Origin: Chloroflexi bacterium RBG_13_53_26
Lineage (GTDB): Bacteria > Chloroflexota > Dehalococcoidia > UBA2247 > RBG-13-53-26
Direction of reading: 5' to 3'
Assembly: GCA_001795035.1 (NCBI GenBank)
Contig: MGMW01000099.1
Span: 190-5,867 of the forward strand
Length of the DNA stretch: 5,678 nt
The notes under the pieces were generated by a model, which saw nothing but the letters and a program-made list of their open reading frames with translations, was not told the origin of the DNA and did no database searches. The position numbers and the translations under genes were made by a program. Positions 1 to 5,678 of the stretch are shown here, piece after piece; the first letter of the stretch is position 1, and each line of letters opens with the position of its first letter.

Positions 1-392
1 AACTTGCTGTGGGCGCGGCCGGAAAGGCCCACCATCTCCAGCAAACGCTCAATATCCCTGGAATCGCCTCGGCCAATGATGCCCTGGAAGTATTGGAGAT
101 TCACTCGACCCGAAAGGTAGGGATAGAAGGCCGGAGTCTCCCCAATAGCGCCGACGTGGCGCAGAGCCTCCTGTTGTCCACTCTCTGTATCGCGACCCAG
201 AAGGCGGAAGGTCCCGGAGGTGGGAGCAACCAGGCCCAGCATCATGCTCATGGTCGTGGTCTTGCCCGAGCCATTGGGACCGAGAAGTCCGAAGACACCA
301 CCACAGGGCACCTGAATCGACAGGCTATCCACGGCAAGTATGGGACCGTACCGCTTGGTCAGTGCCTGGGTCTCAAGAACGAATTCATCCAT
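1..392 (-). CDS. ABC transporter ATP-binding protein, N-terminal part (truncated by window edge)
   Basis: This is the nucleotide-binding subunit of an ABC transporter, expected at the inner face of the membrane, where ATP hydrolysis would drive a partner permease. I read 130 residues before the left edge. The start MDEFVLETQALTKRYG is typical of the fold. Walker A is GPNGSGKTT at residues 38-46, followed by MMLGLVAPTSG. The Q-loop region reads GETPAFYPYLSGR (residues 84-96), as in BcrA/CcmA-like ABC-2 exporter ATPases, with Glu where many ABC proteins have Gln. The signature motif, Walker B and H-loop lie outside the window. The ATG at 392 is preferred because an ATG four bases upstream reads into TGA at once; no clear ribosome binding site is seen. 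It follows the acyl-CoA synthetase subunit on the same strand after 126 bases. The substrate cannot be told. Family call firm, subfamily tentative. Confidence 0.9.
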   Translation of the reverse strand, partial: MDEFVLETQALTKRYGPILAVDSLSIQVPCGGVFGLLGPNGSGKTTTMSMMLGLVAPTSGTFRLLGRDTESGQQEALRHVGAIGETPAFYPYLSGRVNLQYFQGIIGRGDSRDIERLLEMVGLSGRAHSK

Positions 393-404
393 ACATGTCA
401 GGCT

Positions 405-426
405 GTTGCGCAGTGTACATCGCAAC
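405..426 (-). repeat. Inverted repeat just upstream of the ABC ATPase start
   Basis: The arms GTTGCG (405-410) and CGCAAC (421-426) match perfectly around a 10-base loop. The repeat ends 13 bases before the ATPase start codon. It could be a small operator or a hairpin in the leader that affects translation; the arms are only six bases, so chance is possible. No T-run follows, so it is not a terminator. Confidence 0.35.
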
Positions 427-518
427 CCGCATCTCGTCAATGTGGTGTGACGGGGCTATGGGCCAAAGGAGCGAAGCTGATAGACAGAGTAGTTGGGAGC
501 CTGCAGAGCCGCATATGG

Positions 519-1934
519 TTACCATCCATCTTGCATGGCAAGGCGCTTTCCATGGTAGCGCAGGAAACGATCGATAGCTCGGCAGCCGTTTGACATAGAG
601 TAGTAGATGGGCAGCTCCGCATGGCAATATCTTCGCCGCAGAGCATCAAAGTGCTTTTCCTGATCGGTGAGGGCGGAATCAAGTACTACAGCGATAGGCT
701 TATCTACCTCTTTGTGTACTTTCAGAATAGTGTCGCAGAAGGAGTCAAACCACACATCGAAGATGGCCCAGGGATGCTGGCCAAAGACGCAATTGGCCAT
801 CATCAGATCAAAGCCTTCGTAGACCAGAAAGTGCCTAGCGATATTGTAGGTGGCCTCGGGAAACATGTTCAGTTCGATGGGGTTGGTCAGGATAAGCCCT
901 GCTTCGCTATCCAGGAACCCTCTGATTCTGTACGACAGGGTTTGAGGGATCACTGGAAGGGTGAAACCATTGGCAGCACAAGCATCGGTAGCCATGACGC
1001 TGGCACCGCCACCTCCACCAACCATGGCCACTTTCCTCCCCTTGGGAAGTGGCAAAAACCGAAAGGTGACTGCCATGTCAACAAGTTCCTCCAGAGTGTG
1101 AACACGGATAGCCCCGGCTTGTTCCAGTAGAGAGGTCCAGACTTGGTCGGATCCCGATAGCGAGCCAGTGTGTGAGGCTGCTGTGCGTGCCCCGAAGGCA
1201 GTTGAACCCCCCTTGAGGACTATCACCGGCTTGCTGGATGCCAGTTTACTCAGAACCTGCCGGAGTCGCTCGCCGTCCTTGACCCCTTCAATGTAGGCTG
1301 CCACCAGATCAGTCTCGGTATCTTCAGTCAGATACTCAAACAGATCGCTTTCATTAACGTCGCAGGCGTTTCCATAGGAGATGACTTTGCTGAAGCGGAT
1401 GCCTCTCTCGGCTGCCAGACGAACGAAATAGATGGTATTGCCACCGCTCTGGCAGACGAGAGACACCCCTCCAGCCTCCCTGGGGAAATCGGCGACGAAT
1501 GAAAAACCGACCCTGGGACTGTATACTCCCATGCAATTGGGGCCGATGAGTCGTGTACCGCTGGCCTGCGCCAAACGGACGATGTCCATCTCCAACTGAC
1601 GCCCTTCATCGGTGCCAGTTTCGGAGAAACCAGACGTAAAGAGCGAAACGACCTTTACTCCCTTCTCTGCACAATCTCTGAGCAACTGCGGCACAAATCG
1701 AGCCGGTATGCAGCAGATGACATGGTCCACTAAGCCAGGGATGTCTTTCATGCTGGCATAGATTTTCATGCCTGACATCTCTCCGCCATCGGGGTGGACG
1801 GGGTAGATTCTTCCCTTGAAACCAGAACTGATCAGGCTCTCAAGATACCATTTCCCGGCTGTTATCGGACCGACGCCGACTATAGCTACCGAAGCTGGAT
1901 TGAAAGCTGTGTTCAGATTTGTCATTCTGTTCAT
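519..1934 (-). CDS. Acyl-CoA synthetase (ADP-forming) alpha-subunit-like protein
   Basis: Homologous to the alpha subunit of ADP-forming acetate/acyl-CoA ligases, cytosolic enzymes that interconvert acyl-CoA, ADP and phosphate with acid, CoA and ATP through a phosphohistidine. With the ATG at 1934 it has 471 residues, a normal length for a separate alpha subunit. The CoA-binding Rossmann domain begins at FNPASVAIVGVG (11-22) and ends near GPNCMG (131-136). The first ligase domain holds CQSGG (161-165), where SQSG is usual. The SHTGSLSGSD stretch contains the expected phosphorylated histidine, His255. A second flavodoxin-like domain starts near the glycine run GGGGGAS (306-312). The ATP-grasp beta part is absent and not encoded elsewhere in the window. 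The frame is open up to a TTG at 1970; the ATG at 1934 fits the family N-terminus better, with only a weak GAGG 13 bases upstream. The substrate is unknown, and a non-catalytic role is possible if no beta partner exists. Confidence 0.88.
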   Translation of the reverse strand: MNRMTNLNTAFNPASVAIVGVGPITAGKWYLESLISSGFKGRIYPVHPDGGEMSGMKIYASMKDIPGLVDHVICCIPARFVPQLLRDCAEKGVKVVSLFTSGFSETGTDEGRQLEMDIVRLAQASGTRLIGPNCMGVYSPRVGFSFVADFPREAGGVSLVCQSGGNTIYFVRLAAERGIRFSKVISYGNACDVNESDLFEYLTEDTETDLVAAYIEGVKDGERLRQVLSKLASSKPVIVLKGGSTAFGARTAASHTGSLSGSDQVWTSLLEQAGAIRVHTLEELVDMAVTFRFLPLPKGRKVAMVGGGGGASVMATDACAANGFTLPVIPQTLSYRIRGFLDSEAGLILTNPIELNMFPEATYNIARHFLVYEGFDLMMANCVFGQHPWAIFDVWFDSFCDTILKVHKEVDKPIAVVLDSALTDQEKHFDALRRRYCHAELPIYYSMSNGCRAIDRFLRYHGKRLAMQDGW

Positions 1935-1999
1935 GATTATCAATTTGCCTCGCCAATCCTCATAATTCAATGCTTGTGAATCTGTTTACATTGCCTTCA

Positions 2000-2029
2000 A
2001 TTATAGGTGTAACCGTCGTGATTCGGCCA
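2000..2029 (-). promoter_or_regulatory. Possible promoter for the acyl-CoA synthetase subunit
   Basis: On the minus strand there is a perfect TATAAT at 2005-2000. The best -35 candidate is TGGCCG at 2029-2024, an 18-base spacing with only three matches to TTGACA, so recognition may need an activator or the match may be chance. Transcription would start near 1993 and leave a leader of about 60 bases before the ATG at 1934. Confidence 0.4.
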
Positions 2030-2084
2030 CTCTGGAGGCAATATGTTGGAACTGCCTGGACTGGTAGAACCCGCGTTCAATTAA

Positions 2085-2112
2085 GCAAGGAAGGTTTCTT
2101 GCCTTGACAAGG
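2085..2112. promoter_or_regulatory. Putative operator: CAAGG/CCTTG half-sites over the -35 box
   Basis: CCTTG-A-CAAGG (2102-2112) is a perfect 5+1+5 palindrome that contains the -35 box of the CoA transferase promoter. A further CAAGG lies at 2086-2090, and an imperfect 18-base dyad, GCAAG...CTTGC, spans 2085-2102. A repressor bound here would block the -35 box. This is inference from symmetry and position; no regulator gene is in the window. Confidence 0.35.
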
Positions 2113-2132
2113 TCGTGTTGCTTCTAATAGTC
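2104..2132 (+). promoter_or_regulatory. Sigma-70-type promoter of the CoA transferase operon
   Basis: The -35 box TTGACA (2104-2109) is a perfect consensus match. It is followed after 17 bases by AATAGT (2127-2132), which matches four of six -10 positions. Transcription would start near 2139, leaving a short leader that just includes the ribosome binding site. This also argues against the upstream ATG at 2135 as the start codon. Confidence 0.6.
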
Positions 2133-2143
2133 TAATGCCAGAG

Positions 2144-2149
2144 AGGAGG
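2144..2149 (+). promoter_or_regulatory. Ribosome binding site of CoA transferase subunit A
   Basis: AGGAGG lies six bases before the ATG at 2156, inside the longer purine run GAGAGGAGGAGG. It decides the start: the in-frame ATG at 2135 lies upstream of this run and has no such site. Confidence 0.8.
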
Positions 2150-2155
2150 AGGTTT

Positions 2156-2941
2156 ATGCCGATAAACAAGATAGTCTCTAGCTTCGATGAAGCTGTGGCC
2201 GACATCCCCGATGGAGCGACGATAATGGTCGGGGGATTCGGCACGGTACCTAGTTGCCCGACTTGCTTGCTTGAGGCTCTGGCTCGGAAAGGGGTGAAGA
2301 ATCTCACCACGATATCCAATACAACCGGCTTCGGTTCGGATGTGTGGAAACTCCTGGGCTACAAATTTGCTGAGGACATGGACATCCTAGTGCGCAACGG
2401 CCAGATCAAGAAGGCGATTGTTGCGGCACCGGTGAGCACCATATATCAGAACACGTTTGAGAGACTACTCAGGGCAGGGAAGGTGGAGGTGGAGATGGTT
2501 CCGCAGGGGACTCTGGCGGAGCGGATCAGGGCGGCAAGAGCGGGCGTTGGCGGCTTCTATGTTCCTGTTGGCGTTGGCACAGTAGTGGAAGAGGGCAAAG
2601 AGAAGAGAGTCATAGATGGACGTATCTATCTGCTCGAGTATCCACTCAAGGCCGATTTTGCCCTGATCAAGGCTCACAAGGGTGACCGCTGGGGAAACCT
2701 GGTCTACCGGAGGACATCAAGGACGTTCAATGCCACCATGGCAGGAGCTGCCAAGGTGACTATAGCCGAGGTGGATGAAATAGTGGAGCTTGGAGAATTG
2801 GACCCTGAGATCATTGTCACTCCTTCGGCCTATGTTGACAGGGTAGTGGAACGGCCCAAGGAGATCGAGGTCGAAGATAAGCCCATCAGCCAGGAGGCCA
2901 TGGAATCGCACAAGAGGTACCAGGAACGAGGGAGCGCCTAA
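2156..2941 (+). CDS. Family I CoA transferase, subunit A (3-oxoacid CoA-transferase type)
   Basis: Alpha subunit of a family I CoA transferase, which moves CoA between an acyl-CoA and a free acid; with its beta partner it forms a cytosolic heteromer. The protein has 261 residues, somewhat longer than the usual 220-240 because of a charged C-terminal tail after residue 230. Family landmarks are DGATIMVGGFG (19-29), VEMVPQGTLAERIRAARAG (112-130), FYVPVGVGT (134-142), YPLKADFALIKAHKGDRWGN (162-181) and FNATMAGAAKVTIAEVDEIV (191-210). The glycine signature after GGF reads GTVPSCP, where the family pattern as I recall it is x3-G-x-P, so this site is atypical. The start is set by the AGGAGG at 2144. 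Its stop codon overlaps the ribosome binding site of subunit B, so the two are co-transcribed and probably translationally coupled. The substrate pair is unknown; acetoacetate, a related 3-oxoacid or another short acid is possible. Confidence 0.9.
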   Translation: MPINKIVSSFDEAVADIPDGATIMVGGFGTVPSCPTCLLEALARKGVKNLTTISNTTGFGSDVWKLLGYKFAEDMDILVRNGQIKKAIVAAPVSTIYQNTFERLLRAGKVEVEMVPQGTLAERIRAARAGVGGFYVPVGVGTVVEEGKEKRVIDGRIYLLEYPLKADFALIKAHKGDRWGNLVYRRTSRTFNATMAGAAKVTIAEVDEIVELGELDPEIIVTPSAYVDRVVERPKEIEVEDKPISQEAMESHKRYQERGSA

Positions 2942-2945
2942 GGAG
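2940..2945 (+). promoter_or_regulatory. Ribosome binding site of subunit B, overlapping the subunit A stop
   Basis: AAGGAG overlaps the TAA stop of subunit A (2939-2941). It lies six bases before the ATG at 2952 and directly abuts the ATG at 2946, so 2952 is the better start for subunit B. The overlap suggests translational coupling. Confidence 0.7.
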
Positions 2946-2951
2946 ATGAAC

Positions 2952-3427
2952 ATGGAGGAGAAGTTCAAACTTGACCGACAGACAATGGCACTTCGTGTAG
3001 CCAAGGAGTTTCAGGATGGTGACTATGTCAACCTAGGGATTGGCATTCCTGTATTGGCCTCCAACTATGTTCCGGCGGGGGTCTTCAGGTCTCGGAAAAG
3101 GGTGATCTGGCGAACTGGCTGGTCCCAGAGAGGCAGATCGGCACCATCGGTGGGGCTATGGACCTGGCTGTTGGGGCCAGGAGACTCATTATTGTCATGA
3201 ACCATACCACCAAAGAGGGTGAGCCCAGGATAGTGAAGAAGTGCACCTATCCGCTAACGGCTGTGGAGTGCGTCGATCTCGTAGTGACCGATATCGCCGT
3301 CATCGAGGTGACCAAGAAGGGGTTGGTACTTAAAGAGGTAGCGCCGGGGTGGACACCCGAGGAAGTACAGAAGGTGACGGAGGCAAAGCTTATCGTTGCT
3401 CCTGATTGCCACGAAATCGAGCTCTGA
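2952..3427 (+). pseudogene. Family I CoA transferase subunit B, internally deleted and frameshifted
   Basis: Beta subunit of the CoA transferase, broken in this sequence. The first part begins MEEKFKLDRQTMALRVAKEF and contains VNLGIGIPVLASNYVPAGV, the normal N-terminal glycine-rich region. After the G-run at 3077-3081 that frame runs into non-family sequence and stops at 3200. The family sequence resumes in another frame at about 3080 with GLQVSEKGDLANWLVPER, then GGAMDLAVGARRLIIVMNHT, CTYPLTAVECVDLVVTDIAVIEV and a normal C-terminus ending at 3427. Compared with intact subunits of about 215 residues, some 60 residues are missing. The gap covers the SENG motif, whose glutamate forms the acyl-enzyme thioester. 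Any product would lack catalysis. The junction lies in a run of five G, consistent with a short-homology deletion, but an assembly or sequencing error would look the same. An ATG at 3158 could start an 89-residue C-terminal fragment. Confidence 0.88.
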
Positions 3428-3452
3428 CGCAGGCAAGTTGGACTCAAGCACC

Positions 3453-3493
3453 TGGCCCCCGGAAGCGATCAGTGCTGCGGGGGCTAGTCTTTT
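3453..3493 (+). terminator. Rho-independent terminator of the CoA transferase operon
   Basis: TGGCCCCCG (3453-3461) pairs with CGGGGGCTA (3478-3486) as a nine-pair stem with one G-U pair and a 16-base loop, followed by TTTT at 3490-3493. On the minus strand the G-U pair becomes an A-C mismatch and no T-run follows, so it acts toward the plus strand. The T-run is short, so efficiency may be moderate. Confidence 0.65.
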
Positions 3494-3528
3494 CCCTGAC
3501 AGTGTGTAGTTGGGTGGATTGCCATTTC

Positions 3529-5013
3529 CTACCTACAGAGTGACTGCCGTCTCTCCAGGTGGTAGTGGTAGACCATGTCGGCCACTCTGAGGCCGGAGTC
3601 CACTGCCTGCTGGGTGCCCATGAAACCGCTGCTGCTGCCGGCATCGAATCCTACATAGAATAGCCCTGGTATGGGGGATCTGGCCGACGGCTTATGTTTC
3701 CCGTTCTGACCTATGGTGACCCCAACACCCACGGCCTCACCACCCTGATTGGGTAGCACCTGATCTCTGGCGTGTGCGGATACCTGGGCGGGTCCTGCGT
3801 AAGCCTCTTTGGATTCGATGAAAGGTACCATTTCGGGCAAAGCTTCGGCGATCTGTTGGTCTGTCTTCTTCCAGAGCATTTCGATTGTCTTGTCTTGAGG
3901 ATCCGGCGAGCAGTTGGTGCCGGCCATGACCAGTTGCTTGCCGGGGGGACCCATACTGGGGTCATAGTTGGTGGGCACCAGCATTGTTATGGTAACGTCA
4001 CCTTCGATCTTCCCCTTTCTGGCGTCGATGTAGCGCTCCAGATTCCACCAACTGGTCTGTGACCATATCTGGTACAGCCCGAGAGTCAGAACGGGTTTGC
4101 TGAGAATATAGCGTACCCCGGTGAATCCCAGGCTGGGCAGCAGATCTTTGACATAGCTGACATAGCTTCTGTCGAAGCGTTCTTCTCCCACCAGCTTGAG
4201 CACTGTCGGGTGTATGCCGGCGTTGCTGATTACGATCGGGGCTTTGAAGATGGAGTCGCCGGTAGCCACGCCAGAGACTCTGTCCTCATCAATGATGATT
4301 TTCTCCACTCGAGCCCGGGTCTTGACCTCGCCGCCATTGGCTTTGAGGACTTCAGCCATGTCCTCTACAAGGCGGCCGTATCCACCGGCGGGGTAACCGA
4401 GAGGCTGATCGATGAGCCTCTGGAAGGATTTGGCGCACTCCGACATGGAGACCAGTTCGACCACGCCCACATTGAATGCGTGTGCCAGGAAAGCGAAATA
4501 GCCGTACAGAGGCTGTGGCAGATCCTTGTACTGACTGAGGTAATCGTGGACGGAGACATTGTCCAGGGCATCAAGCTTCTCCGGTGGCATCATAGCCACG
4601 TCGGCCAGCACTTTCAGGGCTACTTCGCGCTCCTGGGCGTTGAGTCCCCAATCGTCGAAGAACTGCTTGTTGGGGTCTGGCAGAACATAGGGATCCATCT
4701 GGGTGATCCTCCTGGCCCACTTCCCATCTGAGCATCGATAGATCAGTGCCACATCCTTGACGATGACGCGGAACTTCGATTCTATCCCCAGTGCTTTGAA
4801 GGCCTCCAACCAGGAGCCCCCCCTTACGGGCAAACCGCCAGTGGGCCACCGCTCACAGGTGAAGCCTTTGGCAGTCACAGTCGCCGGCCGACCCCCGACA
4901 CGGTCATTCTTCTCCAGTACCAGAGTCTTCACGCCTTTCTTGGCCAGCAGAGCCGCGCAGGTGACGCCACCTGGCCCCCCGCCCACTACGATCGCGTCGT
5001 AGATGTTCTTCAT
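3529..5013 (-). CDS. CrtI-like NAD(P)/FAD-dependent oxidoreductase
   Basis: A flavoprotein of the phytoene desaturase-like amine oxidase superfamily (COG1233 type), 494 residues, close to the usual length. The N-terminal dinucleotide fold is clear: IVVGGGPGGVTCAALLAKKG with GGGPGG at 11-16, the ribose-binding acidic residue Glu34 in VLEKNDRVGGRP, and GGR at 40-42. PAGGYGRLVEDMAEVLKANGG (from about 208) and VISNAG (261-266) are typical of the middle region. The C-terminal FAD motif is PGLFYVGFDAGSSSGF followed by QAVDSGLRVADMV (about 449-481). The ATG at 5013 is chosen over the one at 5031 because AAGGAGG lies eight bases before it. It follows the iron-sulfur gene by 31 bases on the same strand, so an operon is likely and the ferredoxin-like protein may be its electron partner. 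No carotenoid gene is nearby, so a true phytoene desaturase role is not supported. The substrate is unknown. Confidence 0.9.
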   Translation of the reverse strand: MKNIYDAIVVGGGPGGVTCAALLAKKGVKTLVLEKNDRVGGRPATVTAKGFTCERWPTGGLPVRGGSWLEAFKALGIESKFRVIVKDVALIYRCSDGKWARRITQMDPYVLPDPNKQFFDDWGLNAQEREVALKVLADVAMMPPEKLDALDNVSVHDYLSQYKDLPQPLYGYFAFLAHAFNVGVVELVSMSECAKSFQRLIDQPLGYPAGGYGRLVEDMAEVLKANGGEVKTRARVEKIIIDEDRVSGVATGDSIFKAPIVISNAGIHPTVLKLVGEERFDRSYVSYVKDLLPSLGFTGVRYILSKPVLTLGLYQIWSQTSWWNLERYIDARKGKIEGDVTITMLVPTNYDPSMGPPGKQLVMAGTNCSPDPQDKTIEMLWKKTDQQIAEALPEMVPFIESKEAYAGPAQVSAHARDQVLPNQGGEAVGVGVTIGQNGKHKPSARSPIPGLFYVGFDAGSSSGFMGTQQAVDSGLRVADMVYHYHLERRQSLCR

Positions 5014-5021
5014 GTTCCCTC

Positions 5022-5028
5022 CCTCCTT
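5022..5028 (-). promoter_or_regulatory. Ribosome binding site of the CrtI-like oxidoreductase
   Basis: AAGGAGG on the minus strand (5028-5022), within the purine run AAGGAGGGAGGGAA, lies eight bases before the ATG at 5013. It sets the start there, not at the in-frame ATG at 5031, which would place this site inside the gene. Confidence 0.75.
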
Positions 5029-5044
5029 CATTCCATCTTCGGCA

Positions 5045-5678
5045 TCAGCCGATGTGTTTCTTCACGTCCTCGGGAACCTCAACTGCCGTTTTCCTTCGTA
5101 CCAGTCTCATCGCTGCCGGAGAACAATGGGTGACACAGAGACCGCATCCAATGCAGGTGTCCATGTCGAGCACCGGGACATCATCCATCTTCAATGCCTT
5201 CACGGGGCAGATGTCGATGCAGGAACCACATGCATTGCACTGATCTTTGTCGATGGCGGGAATGAAAGGTGTCGGGATCATCGTCTTGGTCTTCAGGTCA
5301 TAGAATCCCATGAACAGGGGACAGCAATCGGTGCAGCAGTTGCATATGAAGCCTTCGATATTGATGGTGTGGACCAATCCGTCCTCATTGGCTTTGCGCA
5401 ACAAGTCAAGAGCCTCGTCCAGGGTAATCTCACGGGCCATGCCATACTTCACGCACCATCGGCCGACATCCCCGGAGTGGAGACAGGTCTCCAGCATGTG
5501 CTTGCAGTGGTCGCCCGGTTCAGCGAGCCAGTGGGAAAGGCGGCAGGGACAGGTAGATACGCAGAAGAAATCCTGGGCTTTGAGGAAATCGACCAGGTTC
5601 TCCTCCGGACGGGCGTCGCTGGGCAATGCCCAGGGATGAGCCCACACGGGTGCGAAGGGGAATCCCAGTGTGCAGAGC
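5045..5678 (-). CDS. Cysteine-rich 4Fe-4S dicluster ferredoxin-domain protein (N-terminus beyond window)
   Basis: An iron-sulfur protein, probably a cytosolic electron carrier or redox subunit. The frame stays open to the right edge (210 residues visible), so the true start lies outside; a GTG at 5647 is in frame but the family-like stretch GFPFAPVWAHPW runs across it. Numbering from that GTG, the C-terminal ferredoxin domain has CNACGSCIDICP (137-148) and CIGCGLCVTHCSP (165-177), ligands for two [4Fe-4S] clusters. Upstream are further cysteines: CVSTCPCR (29-36), C48, C55, C65, and CNCCTDCCP (102-110), enough for one or more extra metal centres. REITLDEALDLLRKANEDG (72-90) looks like a helical linker. 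I recognise this layout from uncharacterised 4Fe-4S proteins of anaerobes but know no assigned function. It precedes the CrtI-like oxidoreductase by 31 bases, which points to a joint redox role. Confidence 0.88.
   Translation of the reverse strand, partial: LCTLGFPFAPVWAHPWALPSDARPEENLVDFLKAQDFFCVSTCPCRLSHWLAEPGDHCKHMLETCLHSGDVGRWCVKYGMAREITLDEALDLLRKANEDGLVHTINIEGFICNCCTDCCPLFMGFYDLKTKTMIPTPFIPAIDKDQCNACGSCIDICPVKALKMDDVPVLDMDTCIGCGLCVTHCSPAAMRLVRRKTAVEVPEDVKKHIG

Noticed and set aside
9..593. 194-codon open frame on the plus strand
   Set aside because: It lies antisense to the ABC ATPase and the end of the acyl-CoA synthetase subunit, both of which have clear family motifs; its own translation shows no domain.
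621..1130. 169-codon plus-strand frame
   Set aside because: Antisense shadow of the acyl-CoA synthetase subunit, without a ribosome binding site or recognisable motif.
3077..3081. Programmed frameshift in subunit B at the G-run
   Set aside because: A frameshift alone would not explain the absence of about 60 family residues between the two halves.
3158..3427. Separate 89-residue gene
   Set aside because: Its family match continues upstream of the ATG in the same frame to about 3080, so it is the tail of the broken subunit B, not an independent gene.
3495..3528. Second terminator serving the minus-strand oxidoreductase
   Set aside because: The GGTGG/CCTACC arms pair only with a bulge and no T-run follows on the minus strand.
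4210..4731. 173-codon plus-strand frame
   Set aside because: Antisense shadow of the CrtI-like oxidoreductase; composition reflects the opposite strand and no motif is present.

Overview
The window carries six protein-coding loci in three blocks. Codon use is even and base composition is moderate. The gene types (a multi-cluster iron-sulfur protein, an NDP-forming-type acyl-CoA synthetase subunit, a family I CoA transferase) suggest an anaerobic bacterium that works with acyl-CoA esters. Dehalococcoidia-like Chloroflexota or Desulfobacterota would fit, but this is inferred from gene content and no marker gene is present.

Left block, minus strand (1934 down to 1): an acyl-CoA synthetase (ADP-forming) alpha-subunit-like protein, then after a 126-base gap the N-terminal third of an ABC transporter ATPase that runs off the left edge. 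Middle block, plus strand (2156 to 3427): a family I CoA transferase operon. Subunit A is full length. Subunit B has an internal deletion plus frameshift that removes the segment expected to hold the catalytic glutamate. The 221 bases between these two divergent blocks hold a strong plus-strand promoter overlapped by a small palindrome, and a TATAAT box on the minus strand. Right block, minus strand (5678 down to 3529): a cysteine-rich protein with two [4Fe-4S] ferredoxin motifs, truncated at its N-terminus by the right edge, followed 31 bases later by a CrtI-like FAD-dependent oxidoreductase. The two very probably form one operon. A plus-oriented terminator hairpin lies between the convergent middle and right blocks.

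The left and middle blocks both interconvert free acids and CoA thioesters, one by nucleotide-coupled synthesis and the other by CoA exchange. The right block looks like a redox pair of unknown substrate. The points most worth a second look are the broken subunit B, an atypical glycine signature in subunit A, the promoter and palindrome arrangement, and the unusual N-terminal cysteine motifs of the iron-sulfur protein. No RNA gene, CRISPR array, insertion sequence or phage feature was seen.
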